A stretch of 64,000 nt of DNA from Mycobacterium colombiense CECT 3035 (GTDB lineage Bacteria; Actinomycetota; Actinomycetes; Mycobacteriales; Mycobacteriaceae): NCBI RefSeq assembly GCF_002105755.1, contig NZ_CP020821.1, forward strand, positions 2,852,001-2,916,000. Direction: 5' to 3'. The notes under the pieces were generated by a model, which saw nothing but the letters and a program-made list of their open reading frames with translations, had not been told where the DNA came from and did no database searches. Position 1 is the first letter of the stretch. Each line of letters begins with the position of its first letter. The position numbers were made by a program, and so were the translations under genes. Shown here piece by piece: positions 34,968 through 41,809 of this stretch.

Positions 34968-35954
34968 ATGATTGACTTCACCGGCCAGGTGGCGGTGGTG
35001 ACCGGGGCCGGTCGGGGACTCGGTCGGCTGTACGCGCTGGACCTGGCCCGCCGCGGTGCCGCCGTAGTGGTCAACGACCTCGGCGGATCGATGCGCGGCT
35101 TACCCGGCGAAGGCGTCGACAAAGGTGTCGCCGATGAGGTGGTCGACGAGATCAAGCAGTCCGGCGGCCGGGCGATCGCCTCGTACGACTCCGTGGACAG
35201 CCCGGCCGGCGGGCAGGCGATCATCGATGCGGCCGTGGACGCGTTCGGTCGCCTCGATGCGGTCGTCAGCAACGCCGGCATCTTCGGCACCGTGCCCTTC
35301 GAGGACCTCTCGCACGACGACTGGACGCGGATGCTGCGCGTGCATCTCGACGGCGGCTTTCACCTGTCCCAGCCCGCGTACCGCGTGATGAAGAACAACG
35401 GCGGCGGACGATTCGTGTTCATCTCGTCCTCCGCCGGAATCTTCGGTCAACCGATGGAGGCCCACTACGCGGCGGCCAAGGCCGGGCTGGTCGGGCTGAC
35501 GAACGTCATTGCCATCGAAGGCGAAGCGCACGGAATACTCGCCAATTCCGTTATGCCCACCGGGTTCTCGCGAATGGTCACCGAGACGGTCGGCGACGAG
35601 AAATTCCTTGCCGAATCGGGTTTCATGCAAGCCATCCGGCCCGAGCTCGTCGTGCCGCTGGTGACGTTTCTGGCCAGCACGTCCTGCACGTTCACCCACC
35701 GCAACTATTCCGCGGCCGCCGGCCGCTACGCGCGGGTGTTCGTCGGCCTCACCGAAGGCTGGCTCGCCGACGCCGAAAGCCGGCCCACTGCCGAGGATAT
35801 CGAGGCCCATCTCGAGCAGATGTCTGCGACAAAGAAGTTCATCGTGCCGGCGTCGATCGTCGACGAGGTGCTGGAAGTGTGTGAGCGACGCGGTGTCAGC
35901 CCGATGCCGGGCAACGCCGAGATCACGTTCCCGAATCCCGCGGGGCGTGGATGA
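34968..35954 (+). CDS. SDR, HSD17B4/MFE-2-type hydroxyacyl-CoA or hydroxysteroid dehydrogenase
   Basis: 328-residue SDR: FTGQVAVVTGAGRGLGRLYALDLARRGAAVVVNDLGG is the characteristic MFE-2 opening; SNAGIFG, catalytic Ser in FISSSAGIFG and YAAAKAGLVGL follow. It has ~60 extra C-terminal residues after the SDR core (EGWLADAESRPTAEDIEAHLEQM). GGAG before the ATG at 34968 supports this start over 34950. It probably oxidises a 3-hydroxyacyl-CoA or a steroid-like alcohol, ahead of the two acyl-CoA dehydrogenases on the same strand. Confidence 0.87.
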   Translation: MIDFTGQVAVVTGAGRGLGRLYALDLARRGAAVVVNDLGGSMRGLPGEGVDKGVADEVVDEIKQSGGRAIASYDSVDSPAGGQAIIDAAVDAFGRLDAVVSNAGIFGTVPFEDLSHDDWTRMLRVHLDGGFHLSQPAYRVMKNNGGGRFVFISSSAGIFGQPMEAHYAAAKAGLVGLTNVIAIEGEAHGILANSVMPTGFSRMVTETVGDEKFLAESGFMQAIRPELVVPLVTFLASTSCTFTHRNYSAAAGRYARVFVGLTEGWLADAESRPTAEDIEAHLEQMSATKKFIVPASIVDEVLEVCERRGVSPMPGNAEITFPNPAGRG

Positions 35955-36001
35955 CGAATCGCACGAACGCTCGCGGCGTCACGCCTGCCCGCCGAACATC
36001 G

Positions 36002-36030
36002 TTGACCAGTTATCCACCCAACCGTAGAGT
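36002..36030 (+). promoter_or_regulatory. Promoter upstream of the acyl-CoA dehydrogenase pair
   Basis: TTGACC, 17-bp spacer, TAGAGT, in the same GTTGACC...ACCGTA.AGTCCGGCT frame as the promoter at 34903. The spacer AGTTATCCACCC keeps only part of the operator, so control here may be weaker or absent. Confidence 0.6.
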
Positions 36031-36070
36031 CCGGCTTGGTCAGGGTTTACGACGCTGAAGACAGAGGAAC

Positions 36071-37219
36071 GTGGACTTTTCATATCCCGCGGACGTGGAA
36101 CGGTTCCGCAGCGAGCTGCGTGACTGGCTCTCGCAGAACCTGACCGACCAGCTGGTGGCCGCGCGCCGGCCCACCGGCCGCGACGACGCCGCGTTCGAGA
36201 TGTTGCGCGAGTGGAACGCGACGATGGCCGACGCGGGATGGGCCGCCGTGTCCTGGCCGCCCGAATACGGTGGCCGCGGCGCGACGGTGCTCGAGCAGCT
36301 GGTCTACACCGAAGAGACCACCCGCGCCCGAGCTCCCATGCCGCTCAATGTGATTGGGATCAACAACATCGCACCGGCAATCATGCAATACGGCACCGAG
36401 CAACAGAAGCTCACGCTGCTTCCCCGCATGATGCGCGCCGACGAGATCTGGTGTCAGGGCATGTCGGAGCCAGAGGCGGGATCAGACCTCGCGGCGCTGC
36501 GCACCCGCGCCGTGCGGGACGGTGACGACTTCGTGGTCAACGGCCAGAAGATCTGGACCTCACTGGGGCATCGGGCCGACTGGTGCCAGCTCTACGTGCG
36601 CACCAATCCCGAGGCGCCCAAGCACAAGGGGATCTCCTGCCTGATCGTCGATATGACGCTGCCGGGCATCGAGGTGCGTCCGCTGGTCACGCTCAACGGT
36701 GACGCCGATTTCGCCGAGGTCTTCTTCCACGACGTGTCGGTGCCGGCGGACGCGTTGCTCGGCCCGCTCAATGCGGGCTGGCAGGTGGCCACCACCACGC
36801 TCAGCCACGAGCGCGCCGGGGCCGCCAGGCTGTACGCGGAGATGCAGGTGCGCCTCGAAGAGCTGGTCGACGATCTGGCCGCCGCCGGCACCGGCGCGCT
36901 GGACGATCCGGTGACACTGCGGCGCCTCGGCGAAATCGCGGTCCGCATCAAGTATCTCGAGGTCCTGTGTCAGCGGTCGATCTCGGCGACGCTGCATGGC
37001 GGTGACGCACTGGGGTCGGCCAGCCTCGCCAAGACCGTGTGGGGCGAGATCGGCCAGGACCTGGCCGCGCTGGCCTTCGACGCTCTGGGCACCCGGGGCG
37101 CCGGCGCGCCGTGGGCGAACTACCGCCTGACGTCGCGGTCGCTGACCATCGCGGGCGGCACCACGCAGATCAACAAGAACATCACCGCGCAACGAGTGCT
37201 GGGGCTGCCGCGCAAATGA
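36071..37219 (+). CDS. Acyl-CoA dehydrogenase (alpha-type subunit)
   Basis: 382-residue FAD-dependent acyl-CoA dehydrogenase: WCQGMSEPEAGSDLAALRTRAVRDGDDFVVNGQKIWTS contains the FAD/substrate signature, and the C-terminal RLTSRSLTIAGGTTQINKNITAQRVLGLPRK is typical. The GTG at 36071 follows AGAGGAAC. The stop overlaps the ATG of the second dehydrogenase (ATGA). Mycobacterial pairs of this kind form FadE heterotetramers acting on steroid- or ring-derived CoA thioesters (family knowledge); here the substrate is unknown. Confidence 0.88.
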   Translation: MDFSYPADVERFRSELRDWLSQNLTDQLVAARRPTGRDDAAFEMLREWNATMADAGWAAVSWPPEYGGRGATVLEQLVYTEETTRARAPMPLNVIGINNIAPAIMQYGTEQQKLTLLPRMMRADEIWCQGMSEPEAGSDLAALRTRAVRDGDDFVVNGQKIWTSLGHRADWCQLYVRTNPEAPKHKGISCLIVDMTLPGIEVRPLVTLNGDADFAEVFFHDVSVPADALLGPLNAGWQVATTTLSHERAGAARLYAEMQVRLEELVDDLAAAGTGALDDPVTLRRLGEIAVRIKYLEVLCQRSISATLHGGDALGSASLAKTVWGEIGQDLAALAFDALGTRGAGAPWANYRLTSRSLTIAGGTTQINKNITAQRVLGLPRK

Positions 37220-38331
37220 ACCTCGAACTCACCGACGAACAGGTGGCGTTGCGCGACACCACGCGGCGCTTCCTCGCCGAGAAGGCACCGATTTCGCGAC
37301 ACGTGCGGGCGCTGCTCGACGATCCGGCCGGGACGGACGAGGCGGTCTGGCGGGGCCTCGCCAACCTCGGAACCACCGGCCTGCTGGTGCCCGAGGAGTA
37401 CGGCGGCGCCGGCATGACGATGGTCGAGGCCGGAATCGTCGCCGAAGAGCTGGGCGCCGCGCTGCATCCGGGGCCGTGGTTGTCGACGGCGGTGGCCGCC
37501 GCGCGGGCGCTGACCCGGCTCGGGGACGACGACGTCGCCCCGAAGTTGTTGCGCGGCATCGCCGACGGCACCACGGTGGCCACCGTTTGCTTCCCGGACC
37601 CGGCACCCACCTCGATCGCCGCGGGCCGACGCGACGACACGATCGTTTTACGCGGCGAGATCGCCGCGGTGCCCGACGCCGCTGCCGCCGATGTTCTGCT
37701 CGTGGTGGCCGAAGACGACCACGGCACCGCGCTTTTCGCGGCGCGGCGCGGCTCCATCGGGTTGTCGCTCACTCCCGAACACGGCATCGACCACACCCGC
37801 AAGCGGTTCCGCGTCACGTTCGACGCGGTACCCGCGCAGCGACTCGCCGCGGCGCCCGCGGACGACCTGACGGCGGTGATCGACGACGTGCTGATCGCCA
37901 CCGCGGCCGACGCGTTGGGCGCCGCGCGCGCCATCATGGACCTGGCCGTCGAATACGCGAAAAGCAGAACACAATTCGGCCAGCCGATCGGCTCCTTCCA
38001 GGCCGTCCAGCACCTGTGTGTGGACATGTTCGAGACCGTCGAGCTGGCCCGCAGCGGGGTGATCCACGCGCTGTGGGCCAGCGACGCTTTCCCAGGCGCC
38101 GACGGTGGCGAAGAGCGTCATCTCGCCGCCCTGCGCGCGAAGGCGTTCGCCGGGCGACTGGCCACCGTGGCCGACACCGCCATCCAGGTGTTCGGTGGGA
38201 TCGGCTACACCTGGGAGCACGACGCTCACCTCTACCTCAAGCGCCTGCTGAGCTGGAGCGCGTTGCGCGGCGGCCCCGACGAATACCTCACCGAACTCGG
38301 AGCGCGCCTTGCCAAGAGGGGCGGGCAGTGA
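37216..38331 (+). CDS. Acyl-CoA dehydrogenase (partner subunit)
   Basis: 371-residue acyl-CoA dehydrogenase: N-terminal LTDEQVALRDTTRRFLAEKAP, a less conserved middle domain, and C-terminal AVEYAKSRTQFGQPIGSFQAVQHLCVDMFE ... AIQVFGGIGYTWEHDAHLYLKRLLS. The middle domain lacks the clear SEPxAGSD signature of its partner, as expected for the second subunit of a heteromeric FadE complex. Translation is coupled to the preceding gene. A tiny frame begins on its stop codon. Confidence 0.88.
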   Translation: MNLELTDEQVALRDTTRRFLAEKAPISRHVRALLDDPAGTDEAVWRGLANLGTTGLLVPEEYGGAGMTMVEAGIVAEELGAALHPGPWLSTAVAAARALTRLGDDDVAPKLLRGIADGTTVATVCFPDPAPTSIAAGRRDDTIVLRGEIAAVPDAAAADVLLVVAEDDHGTALFAARRGSIGLSLTPEHGIDHTRKRFRVTFDAVPAQRLAAAPADDLTAVIDDVLIATAADALGAARAIMDLAVEYAKSRTQFGQPIGSFQAVQHLCVDMFETVELARSGVIHALWASDAFPGADGGEERHLAALRAKAFAGRLATVADTAIQVFGGIGYTWEHDAHLYLKRLLSWSALRGGPDEYLTELGARLAKRGGQ

Positions 38332-38387
38332 TGGATATCGAATGCCTCGTCGTCGCATGCGACCACTGGAACGGCCACCCGCTCTAG
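38331..38387 (+). CDS. Possible 18-aa coupled peptide
   Basis: An ATG overlapping the stop codon of the acyl-CoA dehydrogenase (TGATG) opens an 18-residue frame (MDIECLVVACDHWNGHPL) with two Cys and two His. Start-stop overlap is the only support; it may be chance. Confidence 0.25.
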   Translation: MDIECLVVACDHWNGHPL

Positions 38388-38444
38388 AATGGGGCTTTCA
38401 CCGCTTTGTGCAGCGCATTCAGCGCGGGCAGTCTGATAGCCTCT

Positions 38445-38460
38445 AACAAAGATTTGGTTC
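38445..38460. promoter_or_regulatory. Shared operator in front of the TetR gene
   Basis: AACAAAGATTTGGTTC; read on the minus strand GAACCAAATCTTTGTT, it matches the block-wide operator. TAGCCT at 38437 is a possible -10, which would put the operator across the start of transcription: autoregulation. Confidence 0.55.
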
Positions 38461-38475
38461 GGTAAGAGAGGACGA

Positions 38476-38523
38476 ATGCGAATGCTCGCAATCCCGCAAT
38501 CGTCCGGATTTGCACACCGCTAA
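38476..38523 (+). CDS. 15-aa leader ORF upstream of the tandem-TetR gene
   Basis: ATG with a strong AGAGAGGA ribosome-binding site opens a 15-codon frame (MRMLAIPQSSGFAHR) whose TAA ends two bases before the ATG of the TetR gene. The TetR gene itself has no good ribosome-binding site, so translation of the leader probably delivers ribosomes to it. Confidence 0.5.
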   Translation: MRMLAIPQSSGFAHR

Positions 38524-38525
38524 CC

Positions 38526-39803
38526 ATGGCGAAGGCCGAGTCATTGCGGGCCAGCGGCACAGCTGATTCTCCGAGCCGCCGCGCCGAGATCCTGGCCACC
38601 GCCGCGTCATTGATCGCATCCTCGGGACTGCGGACGTCGCTGCAGGAGATCGCTGATGCCGCAGGCATTCTTCCCGGCAGCCTGTACCACCACTTCGAGT
38701 CCAAAGAAGCCATTCTCGTCGAGCTGATCCTGCGCTACCAGGAGGATCTGGAGCGCATCGGGCGGTCCGCGCAGGAGAGGCTGGACGGACCCGACGCTCG
38801 TCCGGTCGCCGACCAGATCATCGAGCTGGGGTCGGCGATCGCCAACTGCGCCGTCGAACACCGCGCGGCGTTGCAGATGTCGTTCTACGAGGGACCGGGC
38901 ACGGACCCGGAGCTGACAAAGCTGACGCAGCAGCGCCCCGTCGCCATCCAGGAGGCGATGCTGCAGACGCTGCGGGCCGGCCGGTGGAGCGGCTACATCA
39001 GAACCGACATCGATCTGCCGACGTTGGCCGATCGAATCTGCCAGACCATGCTGCAGGTCGGCCTCGACGTCATGCGCCACACTTCATCGGCCAACCAGGT
39101 GGCCGAACTGCTGTGCCGAATAATCTTGCAGGGCTTAGCAACTCGGCCGCCTACCGACTCGGCGCTGGACCGCTCGAACGCCTTTGCCGCCGCCGAGAAC
39201 GTCATCGCGACGTGGTCCGACGACAGCGATGCGGACCCGAGTGACAAGGCGGCGCTGGTGCGCGCGGTGGCGCGGACGGAATTCGGCCGCAGGGGATACG
39301 AGGTCACGACCATCCGGGACATCGCCTCGGCGGCCGGTCTGGGCACCGGCACGGTGTACCGGGTGATCGGATCGAAGGACGAACTGCTGGACTCGATCAT
39401 GCGCTCGTTCGGCAAGAAGGTGGAGGCGGGCTGGATCAGCGTGCTGCGTTCCGACGCCACACCCACCGAGAAGCTGGACGCGCTGAGCTGGGTGAACGTC
39501 AATGCGTTGGACCAGTTCTCCGACGAGTTCAGGATTCAACTGGCCTGGATGCGGCTGTCGCCGCCGACCGCGAACCCGGGCTGGTCCTACACGACACGCC
39601 TGCGACAGATGAAATCGCTGCTCTCCGAAGGGCTCCGCTCGGGCGAGATCGCGATGGACGCGCCGTCGACCGCGATGCTGGCGCGCTGCCTCATCGGCTT
39701 GCAGTGGATTCCGGAGAACATCCTCGTCGAGATCGGCAAACGCCCCGCTTTGCTGCACGTTCGCGACACCGTCCTGCGCGGCGTCGCCGTCCGCGGCAAG
39801 TAA
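38526..39803 (+). CDS. Tandem TetR-family regulator (two TetR modules in one chain)
   Basis: 425-residue protein with two complete TetR DNA-binding modules. The first (~residues 17-65) reads RRAEILATAASLIASSGLR..LQEIADAAGILPGSLYHHFESKEAIL and is followed by a ligand/dimer domain. The second (~240-290) reads VRAVARTEFGRRGYEVTTIRDIASAAGLGTGTVYRVIGSKDELL, followed by its own C-terminal domain. Such fusions can bind as a single-chain pseudo-dimer. It sits in the middle of the block whose promoters share an operator, including one before itself, so it is the best candidate regulator (inference). Confidence 0.88.
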   Translation: MAKAESLRASGTADSPSRRAEILATAASLIASSGLRTSLQEIADAAGILPGSLYHHFESKEAILVELILRYQEDLERIGRSAQERLDGPDARPVADQIIELGSAIANCAVEHRAALQMSFYEGPGTDPELTKLTQQRPVAIQEAMLQTLRAGRWSGYIRTDIDLPTLADRICQTMLQVGLDVMRHTSSANQVAELLCRIILQGLATRPPTDSALDRSNAFAAAENVIATWSDDSDADPSDKAALVRAVARTEFGRRGYEVTTIRDIASAAGLGTGTVYRVIGSKDELLDSIMRSFGKKVEAGWISVLRSDATPTEKLDALSWVNVNALDQFSDEFRIQLAWMRLSPPTANPGWSYTTRLRQMKSLLSEGLRSGEIAMDAPSTAMLARCLIGLQWIPENILVEIGKRPALLHVRDTVLRGVAVRGK

Positions 39804-39824
39804 GCCCAATTAACCGCCCCGGTA

Positions 39825-39853
39825 TTGAACCAAATAACTGTTACCCATACAGT
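39825..39853 (+). promoter_or_regulatory. Promoter with shared operator, upstream of SDR gene
   Basis: TTGAAC, 17-bp spacer, TACAGT. The operator AACCAAATAACTGTTA overlaps the -35 end and spacer. About 40 nt to the ATG at 39899. Confidence 0.7.
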
Positions 39854-39898
39854 TGAGCAGTTAGAACCGCGTTGGCATTATCCGAGAAGGGGATTTCC

Positions 39899-40741
39899 AT
39901 GACCATTGTCGATCGGTTGCGCTACGACGGCAAGCGCGCTCTCATCGTTGGTGGCGCGACTGGCATGGGCGCCGCGGCGGCCAAGTCAGCGGCCGAGCTG
40001 GGTGCCGAAGTCATCGTGATGGACTACGCGCCGGTGGACTACAAGGTCGCCCAGTCCGTCCAGGTGGACCTGCGCGACCCCGCGTCGATCGATTCCGCCC
40101 TCGAACAGATCGACGGCCCGATCCACGCGGTGTTCTCCGCCGCCGGCGTCGCCGACGGCACGATCGACCTGATGAAGATCAACTTCATCGGCCACCGCCA
40201 CCTCATCGACCGGCTGCTGGAACAGGACAAGCTCCCCAACGGCTCGGCCATCTGCTTCATCTCCTCGGTGGCCGGCATGGGCTGGGAGAACGATTTGGAC
40301 CTGATGCTGGAATTTTTGGCCACGCCTGACTTCGCCGCGGCCGAGGCCTGGTGCCAGGCACACGAGGCCGAAGGGATCAACCACTACGGCACCAGCAAGA
40401 AGGTGATCAACACCTACGTCGCCACCCAGGGCTATCCGCTGGCGAAGAAGGGCATTCGGATCAACGCCATCTGCCCGGGACCGACCGACACCCCGCTGGC
40501 CCAGGCGAACGCGGACCTGTGGCTGTCCTTCGCCCAGGACTACCGCGACGAAACCGGCTCGAAGGTGCACACCCCCGAGCAGATGGGCGACGTGATGACC
40601 TTCCTCAACAGCGAGGCGGCCTGCGGCATCAGCGGGATCACGCTGCTGGTGGACTCCGGACACACGATGGCCTCGATGACGGGTGCCTACGCGCCCGGCA
40701 AGCCGATCATCGACATCATCATGGGCAAGGTCAAGCTCTAG
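39899..40741 (+). CDS. SDR, hydroxysteroid dehydrogenase-like
   Basis: 280-residue SDR: YDGKRALIVGGATGMGAAAAKSAAELGAEVIVMDYA, FSAAGVAD, catalytic Ser in CFISSVAGMGW and a YGTSKKVINTYV Tyr-Lys pair. The insertion between Ser and Tyr (LDLMLEFLATPDFAAAEAWC..) is typical of 3-alpha-hydroxysteroid/carveol-type dehydrogenases. GAGAAGGGG before the ATG at 39899 fixes the start. Under its own operator-bearing promoter; probably oxidises a cyclic alcohol in the pathway. Confidence 0.87.
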   Translation: MTIVDRLRYDGKRALIVGGATGMGAAAAKSAAELGAEVIVMDYAPVDYKVAQSVQVDLRDPASIDSALEQIDGPIHAVFSAAGVADGTIDLMKINFIGHRHLIDRLLEQDKLPNGSAICFISSVAGMGWENDLDLMLEFLATPDFAAAEAWCQAHEAEGINHYGTSKKVINTYVATQGYPLAKKGIRINAICPGPTDTPLAQANADLWLSFAQDYRDETGSKVHTPEQMGDVMTFLNSEAACGISGITLLVDSGHTMASMTGAYAPGKPIIDIIMGKVKL

Positions 40742-40757
40742 GGGGTTACCGCCGCGC

Positions 40758-40763
40758 TACCGT
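40758..40763 (+). promoter_or_regulatory. -10 element of a leaderless promoter
   Basis: TACCGT followed by six bases and the ATG at 40770. Confidence 0.4.
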
Positions 40764-40769
40764 CGGGGC

Positions 40770-41414
40770 ATGGCAAAAGTCATCGTCATCGGCGGCCACG
40801 GCAAGGTCGCGTTGCACCTGGCCCGCATCCTGACCGAGCGCGGCGACGGGGTGAGCTCGGTCTTCCGCAATCCCGACCACTCCGGCGATATCGCGGCCAC
40901 CGGCGCCGAGCCGATAGTGGCCGACATCGAGCGGCTCGACACCGGCGCGCTGGCCGCATTGATCAGCGAGCACGACGCGGTTGTCTTCTCGGCCGGCGCG
41001 GGCGGTGGCAACCCCGAACGCACCTATGCCGTCGACCGCGACGCGGCGATCCGGGTTATCGACGCGGCCGCACGGGCGGGCGTCAAACGGTTCGTGATGG
41101 TGTCCTACTTCGGTGCGCGCCCGGATCACGGTGTGCCGCAAGGTGATCCGTTCTTCGCCTATGCCGAGGCCAAGGCCGCCGCAGATGCGCACCTGCGAGA
41201 CAGCGACCTGGACTGGACGGTGCTGGGTCCCGGCCGGCTCACGCTGGAACCCGCGACCGGCAAGATCACCGTCGGTGAGAAGGGCAAGGGGGAGGTGTCG
41301 CGCGCCGACGTTGCGCTCGTCGCGGCCGCCGCGCTGGCCGACGATTCGACCATCCGGCGGACGATCGAATTCAACAACGGCGACATCCCGATCGCGGACG
41401 CCTTGGCAGGCTGA
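40770..41414 (+). CDS. NAD(P)H-binding protein (NmrA/YwnB-like)
   Basis: 214-residue atypical SDR: AKVIVIGGHGKVALHLARILTERGDGVSSVFRNP cofactor site, AVVFSAGAGGGNPERTYAVDRDAAIRVIDAA, and VMVSYFGARPDHG. Resembles NAD(P)H-binding oxidoreductases of the YwnB/HSCARG group, often redox sensors or small reductases. The ATG at 40770 follows 28 bp after the SDR gene and may have its own leaderless promoter. It is the last gene before the metE leader. Confidence 0.85.
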   Translation: MAKVIVIGGHGKVALHLARILTERGDGVSSVFRNPDHSGDIAATGAEPIVADIERLDTGALAALISEHDAVVFSAGAGGGNPERTYAVDRDAAIRVIDAAARAGVKRFVMVSYFGARPDHGVPQGDPFFAYAEAKAAADAHLRDSDLDWTVLGPGRLTLEPATGKITVGEKGKGEVSRADVALVAAAALADDSTIRRTIEFNNGDIPIADALAG

Positions 41415-41458
41415 TTAAACTTCATCTCGCAGCTGGTTTGCCGGCGCGCCGCAGCACG

Positions 41459-41675
41459 CGGTGCCGGCATCGAGCGAAGCGGGATGTTAGTCCAGCTTCG
41501 TAAGAGGGAACCCGGTGAGAATCCGGGACTGTCCCGCAACGGTATGCAGGAACGACCGCCGTCAGAGTTTTTGGCAAGCACTGGTCGCAAGACTGGGAAG
41601 CGACGGCCATTAGGAGCACCACGGAGTGCGCGCCTGCGAGTCCGGAGACCTGCCAGCTGTGCCGGGCGCGCCGCG
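41459..41675 (+). promoter_or_regulatory. Cobalamin (AdoCbl) riboswitch in the metE leader
   Basis: The leader carries the hallmarks of a B12 riboswitch: GGGAACCCGGTGAGAATCCGG near 41506, ACTGTCCCGCAACGGTA near 41528, and the B12-box-like AGTCCGGAGACCTGCC at 41639-41654. It lies in a ~395-bp leader in front of the B12-independent methionine synthase, so binding of cobalamin would shut metE off. The same arrangement is known upstream of M. tuberculosis metE. Boundaries are approximate. Confidence 0.92.
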
Positions 41676-41809
41676 TCCGGCGGCTCATCGCCTCGAGGAA
41701 TGGGCGTTAGGCTGCAGCCGTTGCGGGTTAGTACCTGGGTACGCACCGCTAACGGATCGGCTGCACGTCCGCCGGCGGTGACCACCACGCCAATTGAAGG
41801 ACGAATATC

